64,000 bases of DNA from Allofranklinella schreckenbergeri. GTDB taxonomy: Bacteria; Pseudomonadota; Gammaproteobacteria; Burkholderiales; Burkholderiaceae_C. The position numbers and the translations under genes were made by a program. Positions 27,454 through 37,040 of the stretch are shown piece after piece (the first letter of the stretch is position 1; each line of letters starts with the position of its first letter). Where the stretch lies: positions 21,473-85,472 of the forward strand of contig NZ_RDQM01000012.1 in the NCBI RefSeq assembly GCF_003703475.1, read 5' to 3'. The notes below the pieces were generated by a model. It had not been told where the DNA came from and did not search any database. It saw only the letters and a program-made list of their open reading frames with translations.

Positions 27454-29303
27454 AAAAAGCCGCTGCGCACAACAACCCTGCGACAAAGGCTTATGAAGCG
27501 GGCGTGGCGATGCTGCGCCAGCACCCGGTATTTGGCCGCCTGCATGGGCATGTGCGCTGGGTGCGGTCGGCGCGTTCGGAAAAATCCTCTCCCCACATGC
27601 CGCCTTTTGCGGCTGATGCCTGGCTGCGGCTGGAACGCTGGGAGGTGATCCACGTCCACCCCAAGCGGCTGGCCGATCCCGCCGAATGGGCCTATGTGCT
27701 GGCGCGCGGCTTGCTGGTGTACGCCTTGGAGCAGTGGCAGCCCGATCATGGCGATTGGGTCGCCTGGAGCGCCGCCTGCGACGTGGTGGGCGCACGGTTT
27801 TTGCACAGCATCAAGTTTGGCCGCGCTCCGCAGGACATGGCCTTGCCGCCAGACTTGCCGCAATGGGACGAAGCACGCTGGTACCACGCGTTTTGTGAAG
27901 ACGACATCCCCGGCTGGGCCGCCAACCTCAGCCTGGGCGGCAGGGCATCGGCCAGCCTGCAAGCGCCTGCTGATTGGGGGGAGCGCCCCCGCTTCCATGC
28001 CTATGGCAGCGGTTGGCGCTGGGCCGATGCCTTTGCCGCAGGCATTGCCGAATCGGTCACGCAAGCGGTGGAAGTGGCCGCGGGCCTGCGTGACGGCCTG
28101 GGCGGGGAACGGCACGCAGGCGGTGAAGGCCGCGGGCTGCGCCCAGCCACCCGGCGGGCGCTGGACTGGTTCATCGGCAGCTTTCCCCTGCTGGGCAGCA
28201 TGGTGGCCGCGTTCGAATTCATCGAAGACGCCGAGCTGTGCCGCCGCGAGGACATCAGCGTGGCCGCCGTGGATGAAACCCTGCGCACTGTGTACCTGAA
28301 CCCAGCCGCGGCCTTGAGCGAGGAAGAAACCCGCTTCGTCATCGCCCATGAAGTGCTGCATGTGGCACTGCGCCACCGCGATCGCTGCCAGGGGCGCGAA
28401 CCGTACCTGTGGAACGTGGCCTGCGACTTTGTCATCAACGACTGGCTGATGCAGATGCAAGTGGGCACCCCGCCAGCGCTCGGCCTGTTGTACGACCCGC
28501 AGCTCAAAGGCCTGTCGGCCGAAGACGTGTACCACCGCCTCACGCACGACCTGCGCCGCGCGCGCAAGCTCTGCACCCTGGCCGGGCGGCGCGGCGACAT
28601 GCTCGATGCCCCCATTGGCCAGCCACGCGCGCCGTTCACCGATCTGGATGCCTTCTGCCGCGAGCAACTGGGCAAGGGCTTGCTGCTGCACCAGGCCCAA
28701 TGCCGCGGTTTTCTGCCCGCCGGGCTGCTGGAAGAAATCCAGGCGCTCTTGCAACCGCCCATCCCGTGGGAGGTGGAGCTGGCGCGCTGGTTCGACCACC
28801 ACTTCCCGCCGCTGGAAACCCGCCGCAACTGGGCGCGGCTTTCGCGCCGCCAATCCAGCACGCCGGATATTCCGCGCCCGCATCGCGGCCCCGATCCGGA
28901 CAAGCGCGATGGCCGCACCTTCGGCGTGGTGCTGGATACCTCCGGCTCCATGAGCCGCCAGACGCTGGCGCGCGCGCTGGGCGCCATTGCCAGCTATGCC
29001 GAGGCCAAGGACGTACCCGCCGTGCGCCTGGTCTGCTGCGATGCCGCCGCCTACGACCTGGGCTACATGCCCGCCAGCGACATCGCCCACCGCGTGCAAC
29101 TCAAGGGCCGTGGCGGCACCGTGCTGCAGCCGGGCATCGACTTGTTGCAAACCACGCCCGACTTCCCCAAGGACGGCCCCTTGCTCATCATCACCGATGG
29201 TGATTGCGATGCCTTCACCGTGCGCCGCCCCCACGCCATCTTGCTGCCGCACGGCCACCGCCTGCCTTTCGCCGCGCGCGGCGAAGTGTTTCACATGACT
29301 TGA
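27450..29303 (+). CDS. DUF2201-type protein: metallopeptidase-like and VWA domains
   Basis: A protein of 617 residues, no signal peptide. A zincin-like domain (about 240-440) has HEVLH at 300-304 within FVIAHEVLHVALRH and then WNVACDFVIND (321-331), as in the DUF2201 N-terminal family. A C-terminal VWA-like domain (about 490-617) has the MIDAS motif DTSGS (496-500), GRGGTVLQPG and ITDGD. Residues 66-130 resemble residues 280-344 (PKRLADPAEWAYVLARGLLVY against PAAALSEEETRFVIAHEVLHV; AACD against VACD), so the N-terminus may be a second, degenerate copy without HExxH. It is coupled to the upstream MoxR gene. Function unknown. Confidence 0.88.
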   Translation: MKKAAAHNNPATKAYEAGVAMLRQHPVFGRLHGHVRWVRSARSEKSSPHMPPFAADAWLRLERWEVIHVHPKRLADPAEWAYVLARGLLVYALEQWQPDHGDWVAWSAACDVVGARFLHSIKFGRAPQDMALPPDLPQWDEARWYHAFCEDDIPGWAANLSLGGRASASLQAPADWGERPRFHAYGSGWRWADAFAAGIAESVTQAVEVAAGLRDGLGGERHAGGEGRGLRPATRRALDWFIGSFPLLGSMVAAFEFIEDAELCRREDISVAAVDETLRTVYLNPAAALSEEETRFVIAHEVLHVALRHRDRCQGREPYLWNVACDFVINDWLMQMQVGTPPALGLLYDPQLKGLSAEDVYHRLTHDLRRARKLCTLAGRRGDMLDAPIGQPRAPFTDLDAFCREQLGKGLLLHQAQCRGFLPAGLLEEIQALLQPPIPWEVELARWFDHHFPPLETRRNWARLSRRQSSTPDIPRPHRGPDPDKRDGRTFGVVLDTSGSMSRQTLARALGAIASYAEAKDVPAVRLVCCDAAAYDLGYMPASDIAHRVQLKGRGGTVLQPGIDLLQTTPDFPKDGPLLIITDGDCDAFTVRRPHAILLPHGHRLPFAARGEVFHMT

Positions 29304-29324
29304 GCGCTCGCCCCGCGCCTACTC

Positions 29325-29966
29325 TCAACCGGCGGCCCCAAACGTGCGGAAGGTGCGAAACGTCAAATTCACCCTTGGCGCATGCACGCGCGCCGATTTC
29401 ATGAGCGCGTGCTGCCAGTGGCTTTGCGTGGCGCCGCGCATCACGATGAGCTGGCCGTGTTGCAGCAGCATCTCGCGCTTCTCGCCACTGCGTTTGTGCC
29501 TGAAGGCAAATGTGCGCGCTGCCCCGAAGCTGAGGGAGGCAATCACCGTCTCGGGCCCCAATTCTTTTTCATCGTCGCTATGCCAGGCCATGCCTTGCGA
29601 GCCGTCGCGATAAAGATTGAGCAGGCAGGAGTTGAACACGGTGGGGCTGATGGGGGCGATGGCGGCTTCCACCTGGCGCTTGATCGCCAGCAGCGTCGCG
29701 CTCCAGGGCGTGGCGGTGCGCGTGACGCCGGAGTAGGTGTAGGCAAACGCCGCATCGCCCACCCAGGCCACTTGCCGCGCGGTGGTGATGCGCCTGCCAT
29801 AGATCACCACCTCGTCATGCCGCCACGGCGTGTGCGCCAGCAAGGCGGCCAAATGCGCATCGGCCTCTGGCGGGGCAAACAGCGGGCCGTAATCGTTGAC
29901 GATGCCGTCGCAGGGCAGCAGGTTGGCTGCCGGATCGGGCGGTGCAAGGTCGAAAAGCCAGGGCAT
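29325..29966 (-). CDS. alkB: AlkB-like 2OG-Fe(II) dioxygenase
   Basis: A dioxygenase of 213 residues in the AlkB/ALKBH2-type family that removes alkyl groups from nucleic-acid bases. Iron ligands are His129 and Asp131 in AWHSDDE and His186 in HWQHALMK; the 2-oxoglutarate-binding RxNxTFR occurs as RVNLTFR (198-204). NLYRDG precedes the first ligand pair. The C-terminus duplicates RTF (RTFRTF). It is convergent with the MoxR/VWA pair. Confidence 0.92.
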   Translation of the reverse strand: MPWLFDLAPPDPAANLLPCDGIVNDYGPLFAPPEADAHLAALLAHTPWRHDEVVIYGRRITTARQVAWVGDAAFAYTYSGVTRTATPWSATLLAIKRQVEAAIAPISPTVFNSCLLNLYRDGSQGMAWHSDDEKELGPETVIASLSFGAARTFAFRHKRSGEKREMLLQHGQLIVMRGATQSHWQHALMKSARVHAPRVNLTFRTFRTFGAAG

Positions 29967-30021
29967 GGGCGAGTTTCCTCAAAAGGGCTGTGGGTGGGCG
30001 CGGGCAATCGCCAGCGCTCCC

Positions 30022-30060
30022 GCTTGCGGCGCTTGCAGGCGATTGCAGGCGCTTGCAGGC
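30022..30060. repeat. Short 10-bp tandem repeat
   Basis: About four tandem units of CTTGCAGGCG with small changes (CTTGCGGCG, ATTGCAGGCG). It is non-coding, between alkB and grpE. Confidence 0.7.
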
Positions 30061-30093
30061 ACTTGAAATCTCCAGCGGCGGCCTTAGCTCCTA

Positions 30094-30134
30094 GAGCGTG
30101 TTCAGAGTCTCGTGCAGGGATTTTGAACAGACTC
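30094..30134. mobile_element. 41-bp palindromic remnant with insertion-sequence-like ends
   Basis: The left end GAGCGTGTTCAGAG and the complement of the right end GAGTCTGTTCAAAATC face each other around a short centre, preceded by TA. The ends resemble those of the 110-bp element at 7183 (GAGCCTGTTC) more than those of the MITEs. It lies 90 bases upstream of grpE. Confidence 0.4.
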
Positions 30135-30223
30135 CTACACCAACGCTTATCGTCGCCAATCGCCGCCACTTTCCGTTGGCGGCTTCTATTTGGCTTTTCA
30201 CTTTGGCCTTTCAAGAATTCACC

Positions 30224-30811
30224 ATGTCCGCATCTGAGCACAACCCCAACCCCGAGCCTATCGACCCCATCGCAGGCATCCAATCCATCGCCAGCCAGGG
30301 CGAGCCGCTCGATGTCAATGAAGAGCTGGCCGGTCTGTACGCCGAGGTGGAAAGCCTCAAGGCCCAAGCCGCCGAGGCCCAGGCGCTGCAAGCCAAGAAT
30401 GCCGAGCTGGCCGACCAATACCTGCGCGCCAAGGCCGAAGCCGACAACGCCCGCCGCCGCGCCGATGAGGATGTGGCCAAGGCGCGCAAATTCGGCATCG
30501 AATCCTTTGCGCAAGATTTGCTCTCCGTGGCCGACAGCCTGGACGCCGCGCTGGCCATTGATGCCGCCAGCGCTGAGCAATTGCTCGAAGGCACGCGCGC
30601 GATGCAAAACCAGTTGCTGTCGGTGTTCGAGCGCCACAAGCTCAGCCCCATTGCGCCAGAGGTGGGCAGCAAGTTCGACCCCAACATCCACCAGGCCATC
30701 AGCGCCGTGCCCTCGGAGCTGGAAAGCGGCGCCATCGTCTCCGTGCTGCAAAAAGGCTACCGCATTGCCGAGCGCGTCCTGCGCCCTGCGCTGGTGATGG
30801 TGGCTGCCTAA
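30224..30811 (+). CDS. grpE: Nucleotide exchange factor GrpE
   Basis: GrpE of 195 residues. It releases ADP from DnaK. An acidic N-terminus and long coiled-coil helix (about 35-90, with YLRAKAEADNARRRADEDV) are followed by the beta domain with GSKFDPNIHQAISAVPS and VLQKGYRIAERVLRPALVMV. The start ATG is the first in frame with the family start. hrcA, often just upstream in Betaproteobacteria, is absent and no CIRCE element was seen. Confidence 0.97.
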   Translation: MSASEHNPNPEPIDPIAGIQSIASQGEPLDVNEELAGLYAEVESLKAQAAEAQALQAKNAELADQYLRAKAEADNARRRADEDVAKARKFGIESFAQDLLSVADSLDAALAIDAASAEQLLEGTRAMQNQLLSVFERHKLSPIAPEVGSKFDPNIHQAISAVPSELESGAIVSVLQKGYRIAERVLRPALVMVAA

Positions 30812-30814
30812 ACT

Positions 30815-30890
30815 ATTTCAATCATAGGAAAATGAGATTCATATACAACATGCCTAAACGGCATGGTTTATTTTCCTATTGATTGCCAAA
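30815..30890. repeat. AT-rich hairpin repeat, copy 10
   Basis: TTTCAATCATAGGAAAATGA on the left, CATGCCTAAACGGCATG in the centre and TTTTCCTATTGATTGCCAAA on the right. The left and right arms both carry the same compensating change (ATAGGAAAA/TTTTCCTAT), so pairing between the arms is kept. It lies between grpE and dnaK. Confidence 0.85.
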
Positions 30891-30927
30891 AATAGCCATT
30901 CTGGCGTGTCCACAATTTTTTAGGCAT

Positions 30928-30960
30928 CCCCCTTGAAGGCCGCAAGGCCATCCTTAGATA
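30928..30960 (+). promoter_or_regulatory. Possible heat-shock (sigma-32) promoter of dnaK
   Basis: CCCCTTGAAG near 30929-30938 resembles the sigma-32 -35 element (CTTGAAA). The -10 side (CATCCTTAGAT) fits poorly, so this is a weak call based partly on its place 60-90 bases before dnaK. Confidence 0.3.
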
Positions 30961-31021
30961 GCGATCAATGCGATGGCCTTGCACGGGCCATCACCACAAA
31001 ATCCAACCGGAGTAAAGCAAC

Positions 31022-32950
31022 ATGGCAAAAATCATCGGTATCGATCTGGGTACAACCAATAGCTGCGTTTCCGTCATGGAAGGCAACTCCACCCGCGTGA
31101 TCGAGAACAGCGAAGGCGCGCGCACCACGCCCTCCATCGTGGCCTATCAGGACGGGGGCGAAATCCTCGTGGGCGCATCGGCCAAGCGCCAGGCCGTCAC
31201 CAACGCGGCCAACACCATCTACGCTGTCAAGCGCCTGATCGGCCGCCGCTTTGGCGATGCCGAGGTGCAAAAGGACATCGACAAGATGCCCTACAAAATC
31301 ATCAAGGCCGACAACGGCGACGCCTGGGTCGAAGCCCGTGGCGACAAACTCGCGCCCCAGCAAGTCAGCGCCGAAATCCTGCGCAAGATGAAGAAAACCG
31401 CCGAGGACTTCCTGGGCGAGCCCGTGACCGAAGCCGTCATCACCGTGCCGGCCTACTTCAACGACGCCCAGCGCCAGGCCACCAAGGATGCCGGCCGCAT
31501 CGCCGGGCTGGAAGTCAAGCGCATCATCAACGAGCCTACCGCTGCGGCCCTGGCCTTCGGCCTGGACAAGGCCGGCAAAGGCGACCGCAAGATCGCCGTG
31601 TACGACTTGGGCGGCGGCACGTTTGACGTGTCCATCATCGAAATCGCCGACGTCGATGGCGAAAAGCAGTTCGAGGTGCTCTCCACCAACGGCGACACCT
31701 TCCTGGGCGGCGAGGACTTCGACCAGCGCATCATCAACTACATCATCGATGAGTTCAAAAAGGAGCAAGGCGCCGACCTCTCCAAGGACGTGCTGGCCCT
31801 GCAACGCCTGAAGGAAGCGGCTGAAAAAGCCAAGATCGAGCTGTCCAACAGCACGCAGACCGACATCAACCTGCCCTACATCACCGCCGATGCCTCTGGC
31901 CCCAAGCACCTGAACATCAAGCTCACGCGCGCCAAGCTGGAGTCGCTGGTGGACGATCTGATCGAGCGCTCCATCGAGCCTTGCCGCGTGGCCATCAAGG
32001 ATGCGGGCGTGAAGGTCTCGGACATCGACGACGTGATCCTGGTGGGCGGCCAAACCCGCATGCCCAAGGTGCAGGAGAAGGTCAAGGAGTTCTTCGGCAA
32101 GGAGCCGCGCCGCGACGTCAACCCCGACGAAGCCGTGGCCGTGGGCGCAGCCATCCAGGGTCAGGTGCTCTCGGGCGACCGCTCCGACGTGCTGCTGCTG
32201 GACGTCACCCCGTTGTCGCTGGGCATTGAAACCCTGGGCGGCGTGATGACCAAGATGATCACCAAGAACACCACCATCCCGACCAAGCACGCGCAGACCT
32301 TCTCCACCGCCGACGACAACCAGCCGGCCGTGACCATCAAGGTCTACCAGGGCGAGCGCGAGATGGCCGCAGGCAACAAGCTGCTGGGCGAGTTCAACCT
32401 GGAGGGCATCGCCCCCGCGCCGCGCGGCACGCCACAGATCGAGGTGAGCTTCGACATCGACGCCAACGGCATCCTGCACGTCTCGGCCAAGGACAAGGGC
32501 ACGGGCAAGGAAAACAAGATCACCATCAAGGCCAACTCCGGCCTGAGCGAGGACGAAATCCAGCAAATGGTGAAAGACGCCGAACTCAACGCCGCCGAGG
32601 ACAAGAAAAAGCTCGAACTGGTGCAGGCCAAAAATGAGGGCGAAGCCGCGCTGCACGGCGTGCGCAAGTCCCTGGCCGAGCATGGCGACAAGCTCGACGC
32701 CGCCGACAAGGAGGCCATCGAGAAAGCCGCCGCCGATCTGGAAGCAGCCCTCAAAGGCGACGACAAGGACGCCATCACCAGCCAATCGGCCGCGCTGATG
32801 ACGGCCAGCCAGAAGCTGGGCGAGAAGGTCTATGCCGAAGCCCAGGCCGCCGCCCGCAACGCCGAAAGCGCCGCCGCAGGCCAGGCCAGCGCCGCCCCCG
32901 CCGATGACAACGTCGTCGATGCCGAGGTGAAAGAAGTCAAGAAAGACTGA
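31022..32950 (+). CDS. dnaK: Molecular chaperone DnaK (Hsp70)
   Basis: DnaK of 642 residues, full length. The ATPase domain begins [19 protein letters not shown], with [11 protein letters not shown] and [13 protein letters not shown], then the linker [15 protein letters not shown]. The substrate-binding domain follows from about 390, and the C-terminal tail ends [15 protein letters not shown], the typical conserved end. It works with GrpE upstream and DnaJ downstream. GGAG precedes the ATG. Confidence 0.99.
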   Translation: MAKIIGIDLGTTNSCVSVMEGNSTRVIENSEGARTTPSIVAYQDGGEILVGASAKRQAVTNAANTIYAVKRLIGRRFGDAEVQKDIDKMPYKIIKADNGDAWVEARGDKLAPQQVSAEILRKMKKTAEDFLGEPVTEAVITVPAYFNDAQRQATKDAGRIAGLEVKRIINEPTAAALAFGLDKAGKGDRKIAVYDLGGGTFDVSIIEIADVDGEKQFEVLSTNGDTFLGGEDFDQRIINYIIDEFKKEQGADLSKDVLALQRLKEAAEKAKIELSNSTQTDINLPYITADASGPKHLNIKLTRAKLESLVDDLIERSIEPCRVAIKDAGVKVSDIDDVILVGGQTRMPKVQEKVKEFFGKEPRRDVNPDEAVAVGAAIQGQVLSGDRSDVLLLDVTPLSLGIETLGGVMTKMITKNTTIPTKHAQTFSTADDNQPAVTIKVYQGEREMAAGNKLLGEFNLEGIAPAPRGTPQIEVSFDIDANGILHVSAKDKGTGKENKITIKANSGLSEDEIQQMVKDAELNAAEDKKKLELVQAKNEGEAALHGVRKSLAEHGDKLDAADKEAIEKAAADLEAALKGDDKDAITSQSAALMTASQKLGEKVYAEAQAAARNAESAAAGQASAAPADDNVVDAEVKEVKKD

Positions 32951-32995
32951 ACGCGCCACTGGCGGCCTGACACACAGCCCATGCGCTGAACCCGC

Positions 32996-33030
32996 AAACC
33001 CAGGCCCCGCATGCGGGGCTTGGGTTTTGT
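32996..33030 (+). terminator. Terminator or attenuator between dnaK and dnaJ
   Basis: The hairpin GGCCCCGC/GCGGGGC is extended by AAACCCA/TTGGGTTT and followed by a T-rich stretch. It would limit read-through into dnaJ. Confidence 0.75.
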
Positions 33031-33097
33031 TTCATCCGCCTGGCCATCACGGGGCGTTACGCACGCCCTGCTGACATCCTCAAAAACGAATTCCCCA

Positions 33098-34222
33098 ATG
33101 TCCCAACGCGACTATTACGAAGTGCTGGGCGTTCCCAAGAACGCCAGCGACGATGAAATCAAAAAAGCCTACCGCCGCTTTTCCTCCAAGCACCACCCCG
33201 ACCGCCACCAGGGCGATGAAGCCAAGGCAGCAGCGGAAGAAAAGTTCAAGGAAGGCCAGCGCGCCTACGACGTACTCTCCGACCCGCAAAAGCGCGCCGC
33301 CTACGACCAGTACGGCCATGCGGGCGTGGACCCGAACATGCGCGGCGGCTTTGGCGGCGGCGAAGGCTTTGGCGGCTTTGCCGAAGCGTTTGGCGACATC
33401 TTTGGCGAGATGTTCAACCAGCGCCGCGGGCGCCAGGTCTACAAAGGCAACGACCTGAGCTACGCCATGGAAATCACGCTGGAAGAAGCCGCCAACGGCA
33501 AAGACGCGCAAATCAAAATCCCCTCGTGGGAGGACTGCTCAAGCTGCCACGGCTCGGGCGCGCGCCCAGGCACGGATGTGAAAACCTGCTCCACCTGCCA
33601 CGGCCACGGCGTGGTGCAAATGAGCCAAGGCTTTTTCAGAGTGCAGCAAACCTGCCCCACCTGCCACGGCAGCGGCAAGATCATTGCCGAGCCTTGCACG
33701 CTGTGCCACGGCCAGGGCAAGCTCAAATCGCAAAAAACGCTGGAGATCAAAATCCCCGCCGGCATCGACGACGGCATGCGCATCCGCTCCAGCGGCAATG
33801 GCGAGCCCGGCAGCAACGGCGGCCCGCCGGGCGATCTCTACATTGAAGTGCGCGTCAAGCCGCACGACATCTTCGAGCGCGACGGCGACGACCTGCACTG
33901 CACCGTACCCGTGAGCATGACCACCGCCGCACTGGGCGGCGAAATCGAAGTGCCCACCTTGAGTGGCAAAGCCGCCATCGACATCCCCGAAGGCACGCAG
34001 CCGGGCAAGCAATTTCGCCTGCGCGGCAAGGGCATCAAGGGCTTGCGCTCCAGCGTGGCGGGCGATTTGTACTGCCATATTCAGGTGGAAATCCCGGTCA
34101 AGCTCACCGAGTTCCAACGCAAAACCCTCAAGGAGCTCGACGATTCGCTACAAAAAGGCGGCGACAAACACTCGCCCAGCAGCCAATCCTGGAAGGACAA
34201 AATCCGGCGCTTTTTCAGCTAA
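33098..34222 (+). CDS. dnaJ: Chaperone protein DnaJ (Hsp40)
   Basis: DnaJ of 374 residues, class I. The J domain (1-70) has HPD at 33-35, the Gly/Phe region is at about 78-105, and four CxxCxGxG zinc motifs occur ([32 protein letters not shown]). The C-terminal substrate-binding domains end [10 protein letters not shown]. It stimulates DnaK ATP hydrolysis. The ATG at 33098 is the standard start. Confidence 0.98.
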   Translation: MSQRDYYEVLGVPKNASDDEIKKAYRRFSSKHHPDRHQGDEAKAAAEEKFKEGQRAYDVLSDPQKRAAYDQYGHAGVDPNMRGGFGGGEGFGGFAEAFGDIFGEMFNQRRGRQVYKGNDLSYAMEITLEEAANGKDAQIKIPSWEDCSSCHGSGARPGTDVKTCSTCHGHGVVQMSQGFFRVQQTCPTCHGSGKIIAEPCTLCHGQGKLKSQKTLEIKIPAGIDDGMRIRSSGNGEPGSNGGPPGDLYIEVRVKPHDIFERDGDDLHCTVPVSMTTAALGGEIEVPTLSGKAAIDIPEGTQPGKQFRLRGKGIKGLRSSVAGDLYCHIQVEIPVKLTEFQRKTLKELDDSLQKGGDKHSPSSQSWKDKIRRFFS

Positions 34223-34242
34223 TGCGCCATCGGCCGGCGGCG

Positions 34243-34260
34243 GCGCCCAAGCTTGGGCGC
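34243..34260. other. Perfect 18-bp palindrome after dnaJ
   Basis: GCGCCCAAGCTTGGGCGC, 20 bases after the dnaJ stop, with no T-run. It may be a weak terminator or mRNA 3' end stabiliser. Confidence 0.5.
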
Positions 34261-34276
34261 AACCGGGGCCGACCCA

Positions 34277-34354
34277 AATTGATCCAATCAAAGGAAATTC
34301 AACTTCAATAATAAATTGCCGAAACAAGGCAATTTTGTTTCCTTTTGAATTGCA
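34277..34354. repeat. AT-rich hairpin repeat, copy 11
   Basis: A strong copy: TCCAATCAAAGGAAAT, then ATTGCCGAAACAAGGCAAT, then TTTGTTTCCTTTTGAATTG. It lies between dnaJ and gpmA. Confidence 0.9.
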
Positions 34355-34486
34355 TGAAAAAGCATTTCAGCGCCCTGGTTGCCGCTGCACGCATTCGGAG
34401 CCATCCTTGGCAACGCGCGCATTCTGCACAAGCACGGGCGTAAAATGACGCCCCTTTTTTGGCCCGCTCACACGCATTTGCCCACC

Positions 34487-35179
34487 ATGCACAAGCTCGT
34501 ACTGATACGCCACGGCGAATCCACCTGGAACCTTGAAAACCGCTTCACCGGCTGGACGGATGTGGACCTCACCGCCACCGGCGTGGCCCAGGCGCAAGAG
34601 GCAGGCCAGCGCCTCAAGGCCGCTGGTTTTGTTTTCGACAAGGCCTACACCAGCGTGCTCAAGCGCGCCATCCACACGCTGTGGCATTGCCTGGATGCGA
34701 TGGACGCAACCTGGCTGCCGGTGGAGAAATCCTGGCGCCTCAACGAGCGCCACTACGGCGGCCTGCAAGGGCTGAACAAGGCCGACATGGCCCAGCAATA
34801 CGGCGACGAGCAAGTGCTGATCTGGCGCCGCAGCTACGACACGCCGCCGCCCGCTCTGGAGGCGGGCGATGCGCGCAGCGAGCGCGGCGACCGCCGCTAC
34901 GAGGGGCTGGCGCCCGAGCAAATCCCGCTGACCGAGTGCCTGAAAGACACCGTTGCGCGCGTACTGCCGTATTGGGAATCGCACATCGCGCCCGATATCC
35001 GCGCGGGCAAGCGCCTGGTGATTGCCGCGCATGGCAACTCGCTGCGCGCGCTGGTGAAATACCTCGATGGCATCTCCGATCAGGACATCGTCTCGCTCAA
35101 CATCCCCAACGGCACGCCGCTGGTGTATGAGCTGGACGAGGCGCTGCGCCCCATCCGCCGCTACTATCTGGAGTCCTGA
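34487..35179 (+). CDS. gpmA: 2,3-bisphosphoglycerate-dependent phosphoglycerate mutase
   Basis: A dPGM of 230 residues for glycolysis/gluconeogenesis. The phospho-histidine is His9 in [19 protein letters not shown] and [14 protein letters not shown] are family signatures, and the second His is in [14 protein letters not shown]. The ATG at 34487 gives the standard start. It lies 84 bases upstream of the ctpA start on the same strand, so the two may be co-transcribed. Confidence 0.97.
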   Translation: MHKLVLIRHGESTWNLENRFTGWTDVDLTATGVAQAQEAGQRLKAAGFVFDKAYTSVLKRAIHTLWHCLDAMDATWLPVEKSWRLNERHYGGLQGLNKADMAQQYGDEQVLIWRRSYDTPPPALEAGDARSERGDRRYEGLAPEQIPLTECLKDTVARVLPYWESHIAPDIRAGKRLVIAAHGNSLRALVKYLDGISDQDIVSLNIPNGTPLVYELDEALRPIRRYYLES

Positions 35180-35263
35180 GTCGTGCCATTGGGCCGCGCG
35201 GCTGCGCGCGCCCGCCACCTTGGGGCCGCTTTTCTTCTCTCCCCTCTGATATCTCTCTCTGAC

Positions 35264-36730
35264 ATGGGCCAGAAACTCCACATCGCAGGCTGGATCGGCA
35301 TTGGCGCGCTCGCGGGCACGCTGGCGACTTTCTCCCTGCACTCCACCGCCCGCAACACCGTCGCGCCGCTGCCGCTGGAGGAGATTCAGCAGCTGGCGGC
35401 GGTGTATGGCCTGATCAAATCGGACTACGTCGAGTCGGTGGACGACAAAAAACTCATCTCCGACGCCATCTCCGGCATGGTGTCGGGGCTGGATCCGCAC
35501 TCGCAGTATTTCGACAAAAACAGCTTCAAGGAATTTCGCGAAGGCACGACGGGCCGTTTTGTCGGCGTCGGCATCGAAATCACGCAGGAGGACGGGCTGA
35601 TTCGCATCGTCTCGCCCATCGAAGGCTCGCCCGCCGACCGCGCCGGGCTGATGACCAACGACCTCATCACCAAAATCGACGACACCGCCGTCAAGGGCCT
35701 GAGCCTGACCGAAGCCGTCAAGCGCATGCGCGGCCAGCCACGCACCGATGTGGTGCTGACCATCTTCCGCAAGGACGAAAACCGCACCTTCACCGTCAAG
35801 ATCACGCGCGAGGAGATCAAAACCCGCTCGGTCAAGGGCGAAGTCATTGAGCCGGGCTACGCCTGGGTGCGCCTGTCGCAATTCCAGGATCGCACGGTGG
35901 AAGATTTCGTAAGCAAAATCAACGAGATCTACACCAAAGAGCCGAACCTCAAAGGCCTGGTGCTGGACTTGCGCAACGACCCCGGCGGCCTGCTGGATGC
36001 GGCCGTAGCCATCTCGGCGGCCTTCCTGCCCGCCAACGTCAAGGTGGTGAGCACCGACGGCCAACTGCCCGAGAGCAAGGCCACCTACACCACCAAGGCG
36101 GCGGACTACACCTCCAAACGCCTGGCCAGCGTGCTGGCAGGCGACCCGCTGCGCCGCCTGCCCGAAGCGCTGAAAAAAGTGCCGCTGGTGGTGCTGGTCA
36201 ACGAAGGCTCGGCCTCGGCCAGCGAAATCGTCGCCGGCGCGCTGCAAGACCACAAGCGGGCCACCATCATGGGCAGCCAGACCTTTGGCAAAGGCTCGGT
36301 GCAAACCGTGCGCCCGCTGGGGCCGGATACGGGCATCAAGCTGACCACGGCGCTGTATTACACGCCCTCGGGCCGCTCCATCCAGGCCAAAGGCATTGAG
36401 CCGGACATCGCGCTGGACGAAACCGCCGAAGGCAGCCCCTTTGCCTCGCTGCGCGTGCGCGAGGCCGATTTGCACAAGCACCTGGGCACGGAAGAAGCCC
36501 CGGAAGAAGCCGCGCGCAAGGAAAAAGAGCGCGAGGCCGCCATCAAGCGGCTGGAGGAAGAAAACAAGGCCAACGAAGGCCAGCCCGCCCGCCGTCTGCC
36601 GCAGTTCGGCTCGCCCGAGGACTTCCAGTTGCAGCAAGCGCTCAACCAGCTCAAGGGCCTGCCGGTGCAAGTGGCCAAGGCCAAGGATGAGAAAGAGGCC
36701 GCGCCAGCCCAGGCTGAGCCAGGCAAGTGA
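35264..36730 (+). CDS. ctpA: C-terminal processing peptidase, S41 family
   Basis: A periplasmic protease of 488 residues. The N-terminal membrane anchor or signal is at about 8-26, the PDZ domain at about 95-180 (GRFVGVGIEITQEDGLIRI), and the S41 catalytic domain follows. NEGSASASEIVAG at 313-325 contains the expected nucleophile Ser318, paired with Lys343 in FGKGSVQT, 25 residues later as in characterised homologues. The tail (420-488) is charged and coiled-coil-like. It processes exported proteins near their C-termini. The ATG at 35264 is chosen because it begins directly before the hydrophobic segment. Confidence 0.95.
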   Translation: MGQKLHIAGWIGIGALAGTLATFSLHSTARNTVAPLPLEEIQQLAAVYGLIKSDYVESVDDKKLISDAISGMVSGLDPHSQYFDKNSFKEFREGTTGRFVGVGIEITQEDGLIRIVSPIEGSPADRAGLMTNDLITKIDDTAVKGLSLTEAVKRMRGQPRTDVVLTIFRKDENRTFTVKITREEIKTRSVKGEVIEPGYAWVRLSQFQDRTVEDFVSKINEIYTKEPNLKGLVLDLRNDPGGLLDAAVAISAAFLPANVKVVSTDGQLPESKATYTTKAADYTSKRLASVLAGDPLRRLPEALKKVPLVVLVNEGSASASEIVAGALQDHKRATIMGSQTFGKGSVQTVRPLGPDTGIKLTTALYYTPSGRSIQAKGIEPDIALDETAEGSPFASLRVREADLHKHLGTEEAPEEAARKEKEREAAIKRLEEENKANEGQPARRLPQFGSPEDFQLQQALNQLKGLPVQVAKAKDEKEAAPAQAEPGK

Positions 36731-36755
36731 GGCGGGCGTCTGGCGCCCGGCACGG

Positions 36756-36785
36756 AAAAAGCGGCGGGTTTCTCGCCGCTTTTTT
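36756..36785 (+). terminator. Intrinsic terminator after ctpA
   Basis: The stem AAAAAGCGGCG/CGCCGCTTTTT with a T-run. Repeat copy 12 follows 11 bases later. Confidence 0.9.
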
Positions 36786-36796
36786 CATGGGCGTTG

Positions 36797-36873
36797 AATT
36801 TCAATCAAAGTGAAATTATTTTCATGCATAACATTCCATAACAGCATGATTTTATTTCCTTTGATTTGTAAAA
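36797..36873. repeat. AT-rich hairpin repeat, copy 12
   Basis: TTTCAATCAAAGTGAAAT on the left and TTTATTTCCTTTGATTTGTA on the right are family ends. The centre is diverged (CATGCATAACATTCCATAAC). It lies right after a separate terminator. Confidence 0.8.
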
Positions 36874-37040
36874 AATCCCCGCTTCAAGGTATGCGGCAAC
36901 GCCGTCGCTCATGCGCTGCCAGGAGGCTCTCAGGGATAATCCGCATCCGTTTGCAGGCCCTGCGCCTTCACCCCCATTTCGCCTTTATCCCGCTTTTTTA
37001 TCCCGCCTTTTTTGGCCCGCTTTTTGTTTCGCCCTTTGCC

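Noticed and set aside
30022..30060. CRISPR array
   Set aside because: The 10-bp units are contiguous with no spacers, and no cas genes are present.
30064..30095. Sigma-32 promoter upstream of grpE (CTTGAAA)
   Set aside because: No acceptable -10 element (CCCCAT-like) lies at the right spacing.
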